64,000 nt of DNA from an uncultured Christensenellaceae bacterium (lineage in GTDB: Bacteria > Bacillota > Clostridia > Christensenellales > CAG-314): the NCBI GenBank assembly GCA_910586905.1, contig CAJUIV010000001.1, positions 104,450 to 168,449 on the forward strand, read 5' to 3'. The position numbers and the translations under genes are program-made. Positions 25,380 to 34,010 of this stretch are shown here, piece after piece (the stretch's first letter is position 1; each line of letters opens with the position of its first letter). The notes beneath the pieces are model-generated. The model ran no database searches, had not been told where the DNA came from, and saw nothing but the letters and a program-made list of their open reading frames with translations.

Positions 25380-26687
25380 ATGAACAAAAAAACTCGCGCG
25401 GTAATTTTCATCGTTCTTTTGGCAATATTTTGCCTGGGAACTTTCGTCAGTTGCTCGCAAAACAAGGTAAATATTTTCGACTATTCTTCGGATAATCTGG
25501 GCGTTGTGGGCAAATTGGTAAGATTGATGCACGGCTGGATAGGAAATTACGGTTGGACAGTAGTTGTGTTTACCGTCTTTTTAAAAATCATAATGTTGCC
25601 GCTTGATTTTTGGCAGCGTTATTCTTCGAGAAAAAGCACGGCTAAAATGCAAAGACTTCAACCTCTTATCGAAGGGATAGACAAGCGTTACGGCGCAAAT
25701 ACTCAGCGCGCTAACGAAGAAAAGCAAAAATTATACAAAAAGCAAGGTTACTCGATGTTTTCGATGTGCTTGCCTATGCTTGTATCGATGGGTATATTCT
25801 TTGTTATGTTCGCAGGACTGCGTAACTACTCCACTTACAGTACCGTTACGACGTTCAGAGAGCTTTCTACCGCGTATTATCAAGTTTACGCGGAAGAAAT
25901 CGAGAATAGCGACGGAGAAATTGCGACTATTTTTAAAACCAAATACGACGCCGTTTATAAAGAAAACTACGATAAACGCGCCGCCGAACTTGCCGAGGGC
26001 GAAGAGGTCGACGTCGAAGCGGTAAAACTAATTGCGAGAATTGCCGGAATAAAAGCTATTCCCGCCGATAACGAGAATTACGCGCAAGCGCTTAACGATG
26101 CCAATAACGCGGCTAAAAAAGCCGTAGAAAACAGATATTTGGAAATACGGGAAAGTTGGCTGTGGATTCAAAACGTTTGGCAGCCGGATACTTGGGAAGC
26201 GTTGATGCCTCAGTACGACAGCGGCGCAAACAGTTTTACGCAAACGGTTGATATGTCCGGTTATCCCGACGACTCTAACGGTCGTATTACTTACGATACG
26301 ATACGTAACGTAGTGTTATCTACCGGCAGCCGCGGAAACGAAGGCAAATGGAACGGTCTGATGATTTTGCCCATTTTGTCGATAGGCTTGTCGTTCCTGT
26401 CGATGTGGATATCGCAGTTTATAGAAAAGAAAAACCGTAAAGGCGAAGTAGTACAAAATCAACAGCAAGCGGCGACAAACAAAACGATGATGATATTGAT
26501 GCCGTTGATGATGGCGTATTTCGGATTTATATATACGGGCGCTTTTGCAATATATATGGTGGTAAACTATACTTTAAGTATTGTGTCCACCATCGCTTTG
26601 CGTGTTCCCGTTGAAAAGTTAGTTGATAAAAATCTTTCCAAGGGCGAAAAAAACAATAAATCGTCCAAGGCAAGTTATATGAGGTAG
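25380..26687 (+). CDS. yidC: Membrane protein insertase YidC/OxaA, with large internal insert
   Basis: Lipoprotein-type Gram-positive YidC: a signal peptide with lipobox FVSC near residue 25, then TM segments with YGWTVVVFTVFLKIIMLPLD, the cytoplasmic KMQRLQPLIEGIDKRYG loop, and MILMPLMMAYFGFIYTGAFAIY at the end. It inserts and folds membrane proteins with or without SecYEG. At 435 residues it is much longer than the usual ~260-330. About 130 mostly charged residues (TAYYQVYAEE to GNEGKWNG) are inserted in the extracellular segment between the second and third core helices. No frameshift is seen. Confidence 0.95.
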   Translation: MNKKTRAVIFIVLLAIFCLGTFVSCSQNKVNIFDYSSDNLGVVGKLVRLMHGWIGNYGWTVVVFTVFLKIIMLPLDFWQRYSSRKSTAKMQRLQPLIEGIDKRYGANTQRANEEKQKLYKKQGYSMFSMCLPMLVSMGIFFVMFAGLRNYSTYSTVTTFRELSTAYYQVYAEEIENSDGEIATIFKTKYDAVYKENYDKRAAELAEGEEVDVEAVKLIARIAGIKAIPADNENYAQALNDANNAAKKAVENRYLEIRESWLWIQNVWQPDTWEALMPQYDSGANSFTQTVDMSGYPDDSNGRITYDTIRNVVLSTGSRGNEGKWNGLMILPILSIGLSFLSMWISQFIEKKNRKGEVVQNQQQAATNKTMMILMPLMMAYFGFIYTGAFAIYMVVNYTLSIVSTIALRVPVEKLVDKNLSKGEKNNKSSKASYMR

Positions 26688-26691
26688 TAAG

Positions 26692-27312
26692 ATGAGAAAG
26701 TCAAAGAAATCGGACGACGTTTTGAACGTTGTCGACGAAACGACCGTCAAAGAAACGTCTGAAGTAAGCGAACCCGTTTTAAACGGCGATGCGGAAACGA
26801 TTAAAGAATTTTTGCAGAACGTATTGGATAAAATGCAGTTTTCCTGCAAAGTGGAAGAAAAAGAAAGCGGCGAAGTTTTGTCGTTGGAAATAACCGGTGA
26901 GGACGCGTCTCACGCTATCGGTTACAGAGGCGAAACCTTGGACGCATTGCAATATATGTGCAATTTGCTGCTTGGAGGTAAAGAAAGCGGTTTTAAACGC
27001 GTTACGTTGGACGCCGAAGATTATCGCGCTAAGCGTGAAAAAATATTGCAGCGTTTGGCAGGTAACCTTGAACAAAAGGTAAAACGTACGGGGCGTGAAG
27101 TAAAACTCGAGCCGATGAATCCGTATGAAAGACGTATAATTCATACCTCTTTACAGGGAAGCAAATACGTAACTACCGCAAGCGAAGGGCAAGGAAGCGC
27201 GCGGCACGTAGTAATAAGTCCTATCGGCCAAAGCGATATTTTGAACGCGCCGAACGCACCCAGAAAAACGTTGAATTTCGTTTACCGCAGCGAAAAGAAA
27301 AGACGCAGATAA
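26692..27312 (+). CDS. jag: RNA-binding protein Jag/KhpB (KH-R3H)
   Basis: A KH domain with the GYRGETLDALQYMCNLLL segment (about 80-97) is followed by an R3H domain with MNPYERRIIHTSLQG (about 140-155). The protein binds RNA with KhpA and influences cell elongation and division in related bacteria. The N-terminal Jag-N domain is replaced by about 35 acidic and polar residues. ATG follows a GAGG site 4 nt after yidC. A terminator ends the operon. Confidence 0.93.
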   Translation: MRKSKKSDDVLNVVDETTVKETSEVSEPVLNGDAETIKEFLQNVLDKMQFSCKVEEKESGEVLSLEITGEDASHAIGYRGETLDALQYMCNLLLGGKESGFKRVTLDAEDYRAKREKILQRLAGNLEQKVKRTGREVKLEPMNPYERRIIHTSLQGSKYVTTASEGQGSARHVVISPIGQSDILNAPNAPRKTLNFVYRSEKKRRR

Positions 27313-27335
27313 AAAAACAAAATTAAAGATTTATG

Positions 27336-27374
27336 TAAAAATGACTGACGATAATTTGCGTCAGTCATTTTATA
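27336..27374 (+). terminator. Terminator of the rpmH-jag operon
   Basis: AAAATGACTGACG and CGTCAGTCATTTTA pair around ATAATTTG. It lies about 25 nt after jag. Confidence 0.85.
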
Positions 27375-27391
27375 TTGCAATAAAATTAACT

Positions 27392-27511
27392 TTAAACTTC
27401 GACGGCAATATGCTCATCCTTTTGCTGCTCGGCGTAAACGGTCTTGACTGAATCGGCAGATTTTGCCGTTGATTTGCAAACGCTGTTTTTCGCTTGCAGA
27501 CCGACTGACAT
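27392..27511 (-). pseudogene. C-terminal fragment of a decayed gene or very small ORF
   Basis: A minus-strand frame starting at an ATG at 27511 encodes 39 residues with protein-like composition (SVGLQAKNSVCKSTAKSADS then VKTVYAEQQKDEHIAVEV). An in-frame stop lies about 15 codons upstream and there is no proper ribosome site. It is most likely the leftover end of a lost gene. The rest of 27512-27625 shows no gene. Confidence 0.3.
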
Positions 27512-27625
27512 TCCGCTATATGTATTCGTTTTGATTTTTAAAAGTCTGTTTGGTTAAAATAGCCGTTCACTCAGAATTTTTAGCGGTAAATGTACCGTTC
27601 CTCGTTTATGCGTATAAAGCTGACA

Positions 27626-28117
27626 TTATATTTTGTCTTTTAGCAAGTCGTAACGTTGCGAGACGGAGCGGACTACTTCATTGTTGGCTATCATGATTTG
27701 CAATTCGGCTTTCGATACCCACTTGGCGTTTATCGTTTCGTTTTTGTCCAATATGAGAGTTTGAACGTCCGCGTCTTTATTGACCAGATAAATATCCATA
27801 AAGTAATTTCGCTGTTTATATTCGAGTAAATACGTCAAATCGTTATCTGTTAAATCAACGCCGATTTCTTCTTTGACTTCCCGTACGGCTGCTTGCGTTG
27901 TAGTTTCGCCGGCGAGTACGCCGCCTCCGATAAATTCCCACAATCCTCCCGCTTTTTTGTTAGGATTACGTAGTGTAATCAACAATTCTCCTTTGGAATT
28001 TTTCAACCAGACTTCGCAGCAAACGTAATACTCTCCCTCTTTGAATTTGTCGCCTCTTAGTATCGTCCTGTTTTGAAATACTCTGTTTTTGTCGTATACG
28101 TCCCGATATTCGTCCAT
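27626..28117 (-). CDS. Nudix hydrolase
   Basis: The Nudix box GGGVLAGETTTQAAVREVKEEIGVDL lies at about residues 64-89 with the catalytic REVKEEIG intact. These enzymes hydrolyse nucleoside diphosphates linked to another group. The substrate is not readable. The N-terminal RDVYDKNRV and EYYVCCEVW segments resemble isopentenyl-diphosphate isomerase-like or ADP-ribose-type Nudix proteins. 163 residues, ATG with AAAGGA. It lies 38 nt after rsmG on the same strand and may share its transcript. Confidence 0.9.
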   Translation of the reverse strand: MDEYRDVYDKNRVFQNRTILRGDKFKEGEYYVCCEVWLKNSKGELLITLRNPNKKAGGLWEFIGGGVLAGETTTQAAVREVKEEIGVDLTDNDLTYLLEYKQRNYFMDIYLVNKDADVQTLILDKNETINAKWVSKAELQIMIANNEVVRSVSQRYDLLKDKI

Positions 28118-28154
28118 TATGTTGTCCTTTAAAAACGATCTAATTGAAATTTTG

Positions 28155-28835
28155 TTATAACGGTTGTTTGCGCGGTTTGTTTTGATTTCTGGGATATTTC
28201 GGCGGGGTACGTTTGATTTTTTTGAATACCAATAAACAGCGGTTGCTTCCGTCGGGCAATACGAATCTATGAGTTTTATCCAACGCTAAACCTAAAACGT
28301 TGCAAGCGTTTGAAGCGGAATTTAATTCGCTTTCGTCCGTTTTGTAAGCGATAACCGTTCCGCCTATTTTAACTGTTTGAGCGACGTATTCTAACAGAAC
28401 CGGAAGCGGCGCAACTGCGCGCGCCGTCGCTACGTCGTAGCGTTCGCTGTGAGTTTTTGCAAAGTCTTCCGCTCTTTCGTGATAAAATTCAGCGCTTATT
28501 TGAAGCTTCTCGCATAGCGTACGCGTAAAGGAAATACGTTTTTGTAAACTGTCTACGAGCGTTACGGTTATATCCGGACGTACGATTTTTAATGGTAAAG
28601 ACGGGAAACCCGCTCCGCTGCCAATGTCGCACACTTTCGATTTTGGAGCTATGGCTATACTTCCCAACGCGCTGTCGGCAAAGTGTTTAACGTATATTTC
28701 GGTCGGTTCCGTAATGGCCGTTAAATTGTATTTTTCGTTTTCTTCGCGCAAATAATCACAGTACGTTTTAAATTGTGTTTGCATTATCTGCGTAAGGTCT
28801 ACGTTTATTTGTTCTTTTAAAAATGCTTCTATCAT
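28155..28835 (-). CDS. rsmG: 16S rRNA (guanine-N7) methyltransferase RsmG
   Basis: A class I SAM-dependent methyltransferase with VCDIGSGAGFPSLPLKI (SAM-binding) and the RAVAPLPVLLEY motif typical of GidB/RsmG, which methylates G527 of 16S rRNA. The frame opens at a TTG at 28862, but the ATG at 28835 (GGTGA upstream) gives the conventional start MIEAFLKEQ and 226 residues. It follows mnmG on the same strand after about 270 nt, as in the classical gid cluster, although a repeat copy lies between them. The C-terminal tail is unusually basic (KKIKRTPPKYPRNQNKPRKQ). Confidence 0.93.
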   Translation of the reverse strand: MIEAFLKEQINVDLTQIMQTQFKTYCDYLREENEKYNLTAITEPTEIYVKHFADSALGSIAIAPKSKVCDIGSGAGFPSLPLKIVRPDITVTLVDSLQKRISFTRTLCEKLQISAEFYHERAEDFAKTHSERYDVATARAVAPLPVLLEYVAQTVKIGGTVIAYKTDESELNSASNACNVLGLALDKTHRFVLPDGSNRCLLVFKKIKRTPPKYPRNQNKPRKQPL

Positions 28836-29038
28836 CTTGCGTTTTTCACCATGTATCAACAAATAATTATTTGTGAGTTATTTTGTTTGAAGCGAATATA
28901 AGTCTGCGTTTAAACCGTTCCGCAAAACGTTACGAAAGCGTGAACTCAAAAAAAATTTGTTATTTGTTCGACGCTTATTTCGGGTCTGCGCCTAAATATA
29001 CTTAATACTGCTTAAAGTATTACTGCATATTGTATTTT

Positions 29039-29075
29039 GCGCAAGTAAGGCATTTAAAACTCACAACTTGTACGC
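29039..29075 (-). repeat. 35-nt palindromic repeat, copy B
   Basis: On the minus strand GTACAAGT, 6 nt, TTTTAA, 7 nt, ACTTGCGC, about 30 nt after the mnmG stop codon. The position resembles copy A after the dipeptidase gene. Confidence 0.55.
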
Positions 29076-29104
29076 TTAGCGTAAAGCTATTATAAAAAAC
29101 GACT

Positions 29105-30958
29105 TTATTTTAAACCGCGTTGAGCCAAATATACGATTAGAATCTGAACGTCCGCCGGAGATACGCCCAAAATCCTGCCTGCTTGTCCGAGATTTGCCGG
29201 ACGTATTTTGTCGAGCTTTTGACGCGCTTCCAAACGCAGACCGTCAATAGACAAATAATCGATATCTGCGGGAAGAGATTTGTTTTCCAATTTGTTTGCT
29301 TGTTGTATTGCAACTCGTTCCTTTTCGATATAACCGCGATACTTGCTTTCAACTTCGATTTGATATAGCGCGTCGTCGTCTATGTCCGTTAAGAACCCTA
29401 ACTTCTGTAAATCTTTAGCGGTAATATTCGCTCGGCGTAACATTTCGTCGACAGTTAATCCGGCATTGGTAACGGTTTCGTTTTTTTCTTCGAAAAGAGG
29501 CGAATATACTTTGGGCGACACCACTTTTGAAAGTTGTTTTTTTGCAAGTTCGATTTGGCGTACTTTTGCGGAATACTTTTGATATCGTTCTTCCGAAACC
29601 AATCCGATTTCATTTCCCAAATCGGTTAGACGCAGGTCTGCGTTATCTTGCCTTAAAATCAATCGGTATTCGGCGCGGCTGGTCATCATACGGTAAGGCT
29701 CGGTTGTTTCTTTTGTGGTTATATCGTCTATCAACACTCCGATGTAACTGTTATCTCTACGCAGTGTAAACGGTTTTTTATTATGTACGTAACGCTCGGC
29801 GTTTATTCCGGCGATAATGCCTTGTCCCGCAGCCTCTTCGTAACCGCTTGTCCCGTTTATTTGTCCGGCAAAAAACATGCCGTTAATTTTTTTAGACATA
29901 AGGGTCGAATTCAGTTCCGTTGCGTCTATGCAGTCGTATTCTATAGCGTATGCGTCGCGCATAATTTCTACGTTCTCAAGTCCATCTATACTGTGGTATA
30001 TTTGTTCTTGGATTTCTGCGGGCATTGACGACGACGCGCCTTGAACGTAAAATTCGCACGTGTCTTCGGATTCCGGTTCGAGAAAAATTTGGTGCCGTTC
30101 TTTGTCGGCAAATCGTACGACTTTATCTTCTATACTGGGACAATAACGCGGACCTACGCCGTTTATTTCTCCGTTATAAATAGGCGCAAGTTGCTTGTTT
30201 TGTAAAATAATTCGTTTGGTTTCTTCCGAGGAATAAGTTAAATAACAGCTTCGTTTAGTTGCGGGTATACTTTCGGTGATATACGAAAAAGGTTTAACGT
30301 CGTTTTCTCCGCATTGTTCGGTCGTTTTGCTTAAGTCAATCGAAGTCATACGAACTCTTGCGGGTGTCCCCGTTTTAAACCGTTTAACCGTAAACCCCAA
30401 ATCCAAAAGACTTTTAGTTAAATATTTGGCGTTTGCAAAACCGTTCGGTCCGCTTTCTCTTACGCATTTACCTACGATAGTTTTGGAATTTAAGTATACT
30501 CCGCAGCAGAGTACTACCGCTTTTGCATTATATCTTAAATCCACGGCGGTTGTAACGGTAAACGTCCCGTCGGAATCCCAATCGATATTTACGGCTTCGC
30601 CTTGGCGCAAATACAAGTTCGGGGTATTTTCAATAGTTTGCTTCATATGAACGTGATACGCGTTTTTGTCGACTTGGGCGCGCGGGGAATAAACCGCGGG
30701 TCCTTTGCCGCGATTTAACATACGCATTTGAAGTAAACTTTTATCTGCGTTTACAGCCATTTCGCCGCCGAGCGCGTCGATTTCTTTTACTATTTGACCT
30801 TTGGCTGTTCCGCCTATGCTGGGATTGCACGCCAAAAAAGCAACCGTATCTAAATTGGTTGCCAATAGTAATGTCGAGCAGCCCAACCTTGCCGAGGCTA
30901 GAGCAGCTTCGCATCCTGCGTGTCCGGCGCCTATAACTATAATGTCAAAGTTTTTCAA
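29105..30958 (-). CDS. mnmG: tRNA uridine 5-carboxymethylaminomethyl modification enzyme MnmG
   Basis: A FAD-dependent enzyme with the dinucleotide motif VIGAGHAGCEAALASARLG at residues 6-24 and the conserved CNPSIGGTAKGQIVKEIDALGG and GQINGTSGYEEAAGQG segments. It works with MnmE to modify the wobble uridine of several tRNAs. 617 residues, full length. The start is TTG with AAGGA upstream. MnmE lies upstream on the same strand after a 455-nt gap holding repeat copy C, so the two are probably separate transcripts. Confidence 0.97.
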   Translation of the reverse strand: MKNFDIIVIGAGHAGCEAALASARLGCSTLLLATNLDTVAFLACNPSIGGTAKGQIVKEIDALGGEMAVNADKSLLQMRMLNRGKGPAVYSPRAQVDKNAYHVHMKQTIENTPNLYLRQGEAVNIDWDSDGTFTVTTAVDLRYNAKAVVLCCGVYLNSKTIVGKCVRESGPNGFANAKYLTKSLLDLGFTVKRFKTGTPARVRMTSIDLSKTTEQCGENDVKPFSYITESIPATKRSCYLTYSSEETKRIILQNKQLAPIYNGEINGVGPRYCPSIEDKVVRFADKERHQIFLEPESEDTCEFYVQGASSSMPAEIQEQIYHSIDGLENVEIMRDAYAIEYDCIDATELNSTLMSKKINGMFFAGQINGTSGYEEAAGQGIIAGINAERYVHNKKPFTLRRDNSYIGVLIDDITTKETTEPYRMMTSRAEYRLILRQDNADLRLTDLGNEIGLVSEERYQKYSAKVRQIELAKKQLSKVVSPKVYSPLFEEKNETVTNAGLTVDEMLRRANITAKDLQKLGFLTDIDDDALYQIEVESKYRGYIEKERVAIQQANKLENKSLPADIDYLSIDGLRLEARQKLDKIRPANLGQAGRILGVSPADVQILIVYLAQRGLK

Positions 30959-31413
30959 GTTTATTTTTCCTTATGATAATCTGTCTGTTATGTTGTGTGT
31001 TCGATTGTATATAACGGTTTAGATTTGCATTTTTACTTGTAAATAAGTTTTCACTGTTAGTTGAATACTAACTTAGCGCTTTTTAATTGAAAACTGTTGT
31101 TTTAATGTTTTTCTATTTTATTGAACAATCTGCACCCGTTATGGCGTTTTGCTTTGATAGCGGTTTGCAATTGTACAAGTAAAGCCTTTAAAATTAGTAA
31201 GGTGCGCTTTAATTCTGTGTTATTTCATCCGAATTTCAAATAAAAATACAATAGAAAATGCAGCTTTTGTATTTTGTTCGACAAGGTTATTTTTTTATAT
31301 TTGAATTCAGCTGAACGATTTTATATTATTATTTCTTATTTTACGGCGCATCATGTATGATAAGTTTAGCCTTGCGCCGGTAAATTTTAATTTGCCGTCA
31401 GTTAGATTCTGGA
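30959..31413. other. Intergenic region between mnmE and mnmG
   Basis: No gene is seen. Contents are repeat copy C (31173-31207) and a hairpin CGGCGCA/TGCGCCG at about 31341-31377 after mnmE that may end its transcript, although only weak T-rich sequence follows. Confidence 0.45.
31173..31207 (+). repeat. 35-nt palindromic repeat, copy C
   Basis: GTACAAGT, 6 nt, TTTAAA, 7 nt, AGGTGCGC, 35 nt long. It is in the opposite orientation to copies A, B and D. A weaker left half (GTACAAGTTTGTGCGTTTAA) is near 32856. Confidence 0.5.
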
Positions 31414-32712
31414 TTATTTGCCTAAGCAGAATTTGCTGTAAATTCTATCTATTATTTCCTCTTGAGCGGTAGAACCCGTTATTTGTCCAAGCGTTTCCCA
31501 AACAAGTTTTAACGCGCTTGTTACAACGTCCAAAGTAGAATTATGACAATCGTTTATCGCGGCTTCGGTTTGATTTAAAGCCGATTGCAAACAGGAAAGG
31601 TGTCTTTCGTTTGTTATGAGTAAATCGGAGTTTTCTATTTCGCCCGCGCTGAACATTTCGTATAACGTTTCTTTGATAATTTCCACGTTGCCCGACTTTG
31701 CCGAAACAGCCAGGCTATCTACACAGCACGGTTTGTTTTTAAATAAATCGCTTTTGTTATAAATTCTGATTTGCGGTCTAATCGTCGGATAAACAGACCT
31801 GTCTTGAGGGTCGTCTGTTACGTGCAGTACTACGTCGGCATTGTCGGCTGCTTTTTGCGCGCGCTTGACTCCCTCCTTTTCTACTATGTCGTTGGTATCT
31901 CGTATGCCGGCGGTATCGACGAAATTAAATTTTATATCTTTGTAGTTTACGCTTTCTCTCAACGTATCGCGCGTCGTGCCTTGAATATCGGAAACTATCG
32001 CCCTATCCGAACCTAAAAGCGCGTTTAATAAACTGGATTTCCCTACATTCGGCGAGCCTACTATGGCTACGTCTATCCCGTATTTTGCAACTTTGCCGAG
32101 AGTTGCCGTTGATAAAATAGATTTGAGTTCTGCGCGCACGTTTTCCAGTTTGGTTTTTACTGTTGCGACCGTCGGAAGTTCCAGTTCTTCTTCGGGATAA
32201 TCGAGAGCCGCCTCGCAGGAAGATGACAAATCTAGTAAAACGTCTTGCAGTTCCGCCACTTTTTTGCCCAATTTATTTTCAAGCAAATTTGCTCCGGCTT
32301 TTGCTGCCGAAGCGGTTTCGGCATCAATCATTTCGATTATTCCTTCGGCGTTTGTTAAATTCTGTTTGCCGTTAATGAACGCCCGTTTACTGAATTCTCC
32401 GTTTTGCGCCGGTACCGCACCGTATTTTATACATTGTTCTATAACGGCTTGACATACCGCGGTTCCTCCGTGGCAGTGAAACTCGACGGTATTTTCTCCC
32501 GTATAAGAATGCGGCGCGTTAAAATAAACGCACATTGCGTGTTCGTCGAACACGGAAGTTTTAAGCGTTCCGACTTTGAGCATATTCGGCTGCGTCGGGA
32601 AAGGTTTGAAAAATTTTTTTGCAATGTTAATCGACTCGTCTCCGCTCATACGCACGACTGCAATGGCCGAACGTCCGCGCGCCGTCGATAACGCGACTAT
32701 TGTTGTGTTCAT
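31414..32712 (-). CDS. mnmE: tRNA modification GTPase MnmE
   Basis: A GTPase partner of MnmG. An N-terminal tetrahydrofolate-binding domain (IAVVRMSGDESINIAKKFF) precedes a helical domain with an inserted Ras-like G domain: G1 GSPNVGKSSLL, the IQGTTRD switch, G3 DTAGIRD and G4 NKSD. The protein ends in the obligatory CLGK with the catalytic Cys. 432 residues. The promoter TTGTCG-N17-TAAAAT lies about 30 nt upstream; the ribosome site is only GGGTG. Confidence 0.97.
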   Translation of the reverse strand: MNTTIVALSTARGRSAIAVVRMSGDESINIAKKFFKPFPTQPNMLKVGTLKTSVFDEHAMCVYFNAPHSYTGENTVEFHCHGGTAVCQAVIEQCIKYGAVPAQNGEFSKRAFINGKQNLTNAEGIIEMIDAETASAAKAGANLLENKLGKKVAELQDVLLDLSSSCEAALDYPEEELELPTVATVKTKLENVRAELKSILSTATLGKVAKYGIDVAIVGSPNVGKSSLLNALLGSDRAIVSDIQGTTRDTLRESVNYKDIKFNFVDTAGIRDTNDIVEKEGVKRAQKAADNADVVLHVTDDPQDRSVYPTIRPQIRIYNKSDLFKNKPCCVDSLAVSAKSGNVEIIKETLYEMFSAGEIENSDLLITNERHLSCLQSALNQTEAAINDCHNSTLDVVTSALKLVWETLGQITGSTAQEEIIDRIYSKFCLGK

Positions 32713-33003
32713 AGTACACCCGATAAATTGAGGTTGTTTTTATTTTAACACTTTGCGATAAAAACGACAAGTTGTTTTAAGCGCCGTTTTGAATTTCGTT
32801 TTATACGTAAGATGTTGAGATGTGTTTAAGTAAATCTATATTATGTTAGTAATAGTACAAGTTTGTGCGTTTAAGTAATATATTTTGTATTTAATATAAC
32901 CTAATATGTGTATTTTATATAAATTTTAGATTTGTTTGAAAATGCGGAGTCGAGACTTGCCGCTTAGAGAATAGTTAGATTTTATATAAAATAATATATA
33001 TTG

Positions 33004-33032
33004 TTGTAAAAGTTTTTATTTTATGCTATAAT
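33004..33032 (+). promoter_or_regulatory. parA promoter
   Basis: TTGTAA (33004-33009), 17 nt, TATAAT (33027-33032). The leader of about 200 nt includes the dispersed repeat, whose end also carries TATAAT at 33131-33136. Confidence 0.6.
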
Positions 33033-33071
33033 AAAGCAATCAATCAAGTTTAACTGCGCTTATTTGGTTTT

Positions 33072-33137
33072 TTGTTACATCGTATCACGTTTCTTGGTGA
33101 AAGTTCTAAGCAAACGTTATTCATATACGATATAATG
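33072..33137 (+). repeat. Dispersed inverted-repeat unit, copy upstream of parA
   Basis: It begins TTGTTACATCGTATCACG and ends CATATACGATATAATGG, so the ends are roughly complementary. It matches the copies at 62245 (CTCGTATCACGTTTATGCG) and upstream of rpmH. All copies end in a T-x-CGATATAAT- or TGATATAAT-type sequence. Confidence 0.55.
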
Positions 33138-33240
33138 GAAGTTAACGATAGATTTTTAACGTCGTATAATTGAGGCATAAACATTGACGCCTCGATTGTA
33201 TATGGCGATGTGTTTTTCATTTTGTCTTTGGAGAATTGAT

Positions 33241-34008
33241 ATGAGTAAAATTTTCGCTTTTTCCAATCAAAAAGGCGGGGTCGGTAAGACCACGACTGCA
33301 ATAAATTTGGCTACGGACGTGGCTCGTCTCGGTAAAAAAGTTTTGCTTTTAGACTTTGACCCGCAAGGCAACGCTACCAGCGGTTTTGGAATCGAAAAAA
33401 ATCAGCTGGAGTTTACTTGCTACGATATGCTTATGGAAACTTGTGAAGCCAAACAAATTATTTTGCCAACGATGATAGATAACCTGTCTATCATTCCCAG
33501 CAACATCGATTTGGCTGCCGCCGAAGTCGATTTGGTTAACGTGCCGTCTCGCGAAAGCGCTTTAAAGCGCGCATTGTCCGCCATTCAAAACGATTACGAT
33601 TATATATTTATCGATTGCCCTCCAAGCTTGGGCTTGATAACTTTAAACGCTTTGGTTGCTTGCACCGGAGTTATAATTCCCATACAAAGTGAGTTTTTTG
33701 CTTTGGAAGGGTTAAGTCAGTTGATGAACACGATAAAAATCGTTAAACAACGGTTAAATCCGCAAATTTATATTAACGGCGTCATTTTGACGATGTACGA
33801 TACGCGTACGACGATGTCGAAACAGGTTACGGCGGAAATATATAAGTATTTCGGAGACAAAATTTATACCGTGCCAGTGCCGAGAAATATTAAACTGGTA
33901 GAATCTCCGAGTTTCGGAGTGCCGGTTATATTGCACGCGCCTCATTGCAGCGGCGCTTTGGCTTACGATGCTTTAGCTAAACAATTTTTAAGCAGAGAGG
34001 AAAATTAA
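33241..34008 (+). CDS. parA: Chromosome partitioning ATPase ParA/Soj
   Basis: A deviant Walker A KGGVGKTTT follows the N-terminal SKIFAFSNQ, then the LLLDFDPQGNATSGFG Walker A' region and DYIFIDCPPSLG Walker B. The protein binds DNA non-specifically with ATP and, with ParB at parS, helps separate origins; in Bacillus it also controls DnaA. The frame opens at 33184, but the ATG at 33241 (GGAG upstream) gives the standard 255 residues. parB follows after 2 nt. Confidence 0.96.
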   Translation: MSKIFAFSNQKGGVGKTTTAINLATDVARLGKKVLLLDFDPQGNATSGFGIEKNQLEFTCYDMLMETCEAKQIILPTMIDNLSIIPSNIDLAAAEVDLVNVPSRESALKRALSAIQNDYDYIFIDCPPSLGLITLNALVACTGVIIPIQSEFFALEGLSQLMNTIKIVKQRLNPQIYINGVILTMYDTRTTMSKQVTAEIYKYFGDKIYTVPVPRNIKLVESPSFGVPVILHAPHCSGALAYDALAKQFLSREEN

Positions 34009-34010
34009 AA

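Larger units (their letters stand above)
32713..33240. other. Intergenic region upstream of parA
   Basis: AT-rich, no gene. It holds the parA promoter, a ~66-nt copy of the inverted-repeat unit (33072-33137), and a half copy of the 35-nt repeat near 32856. Confidence 0.5.

Noticed and set aside
33184..33240. Upstream start for parA giving 19 extra residues
   Set aside because: The extension overlaps the leader and lacks a ribosome site; the ATG at 33241 has GGAG and gives the conserved N-terminus.
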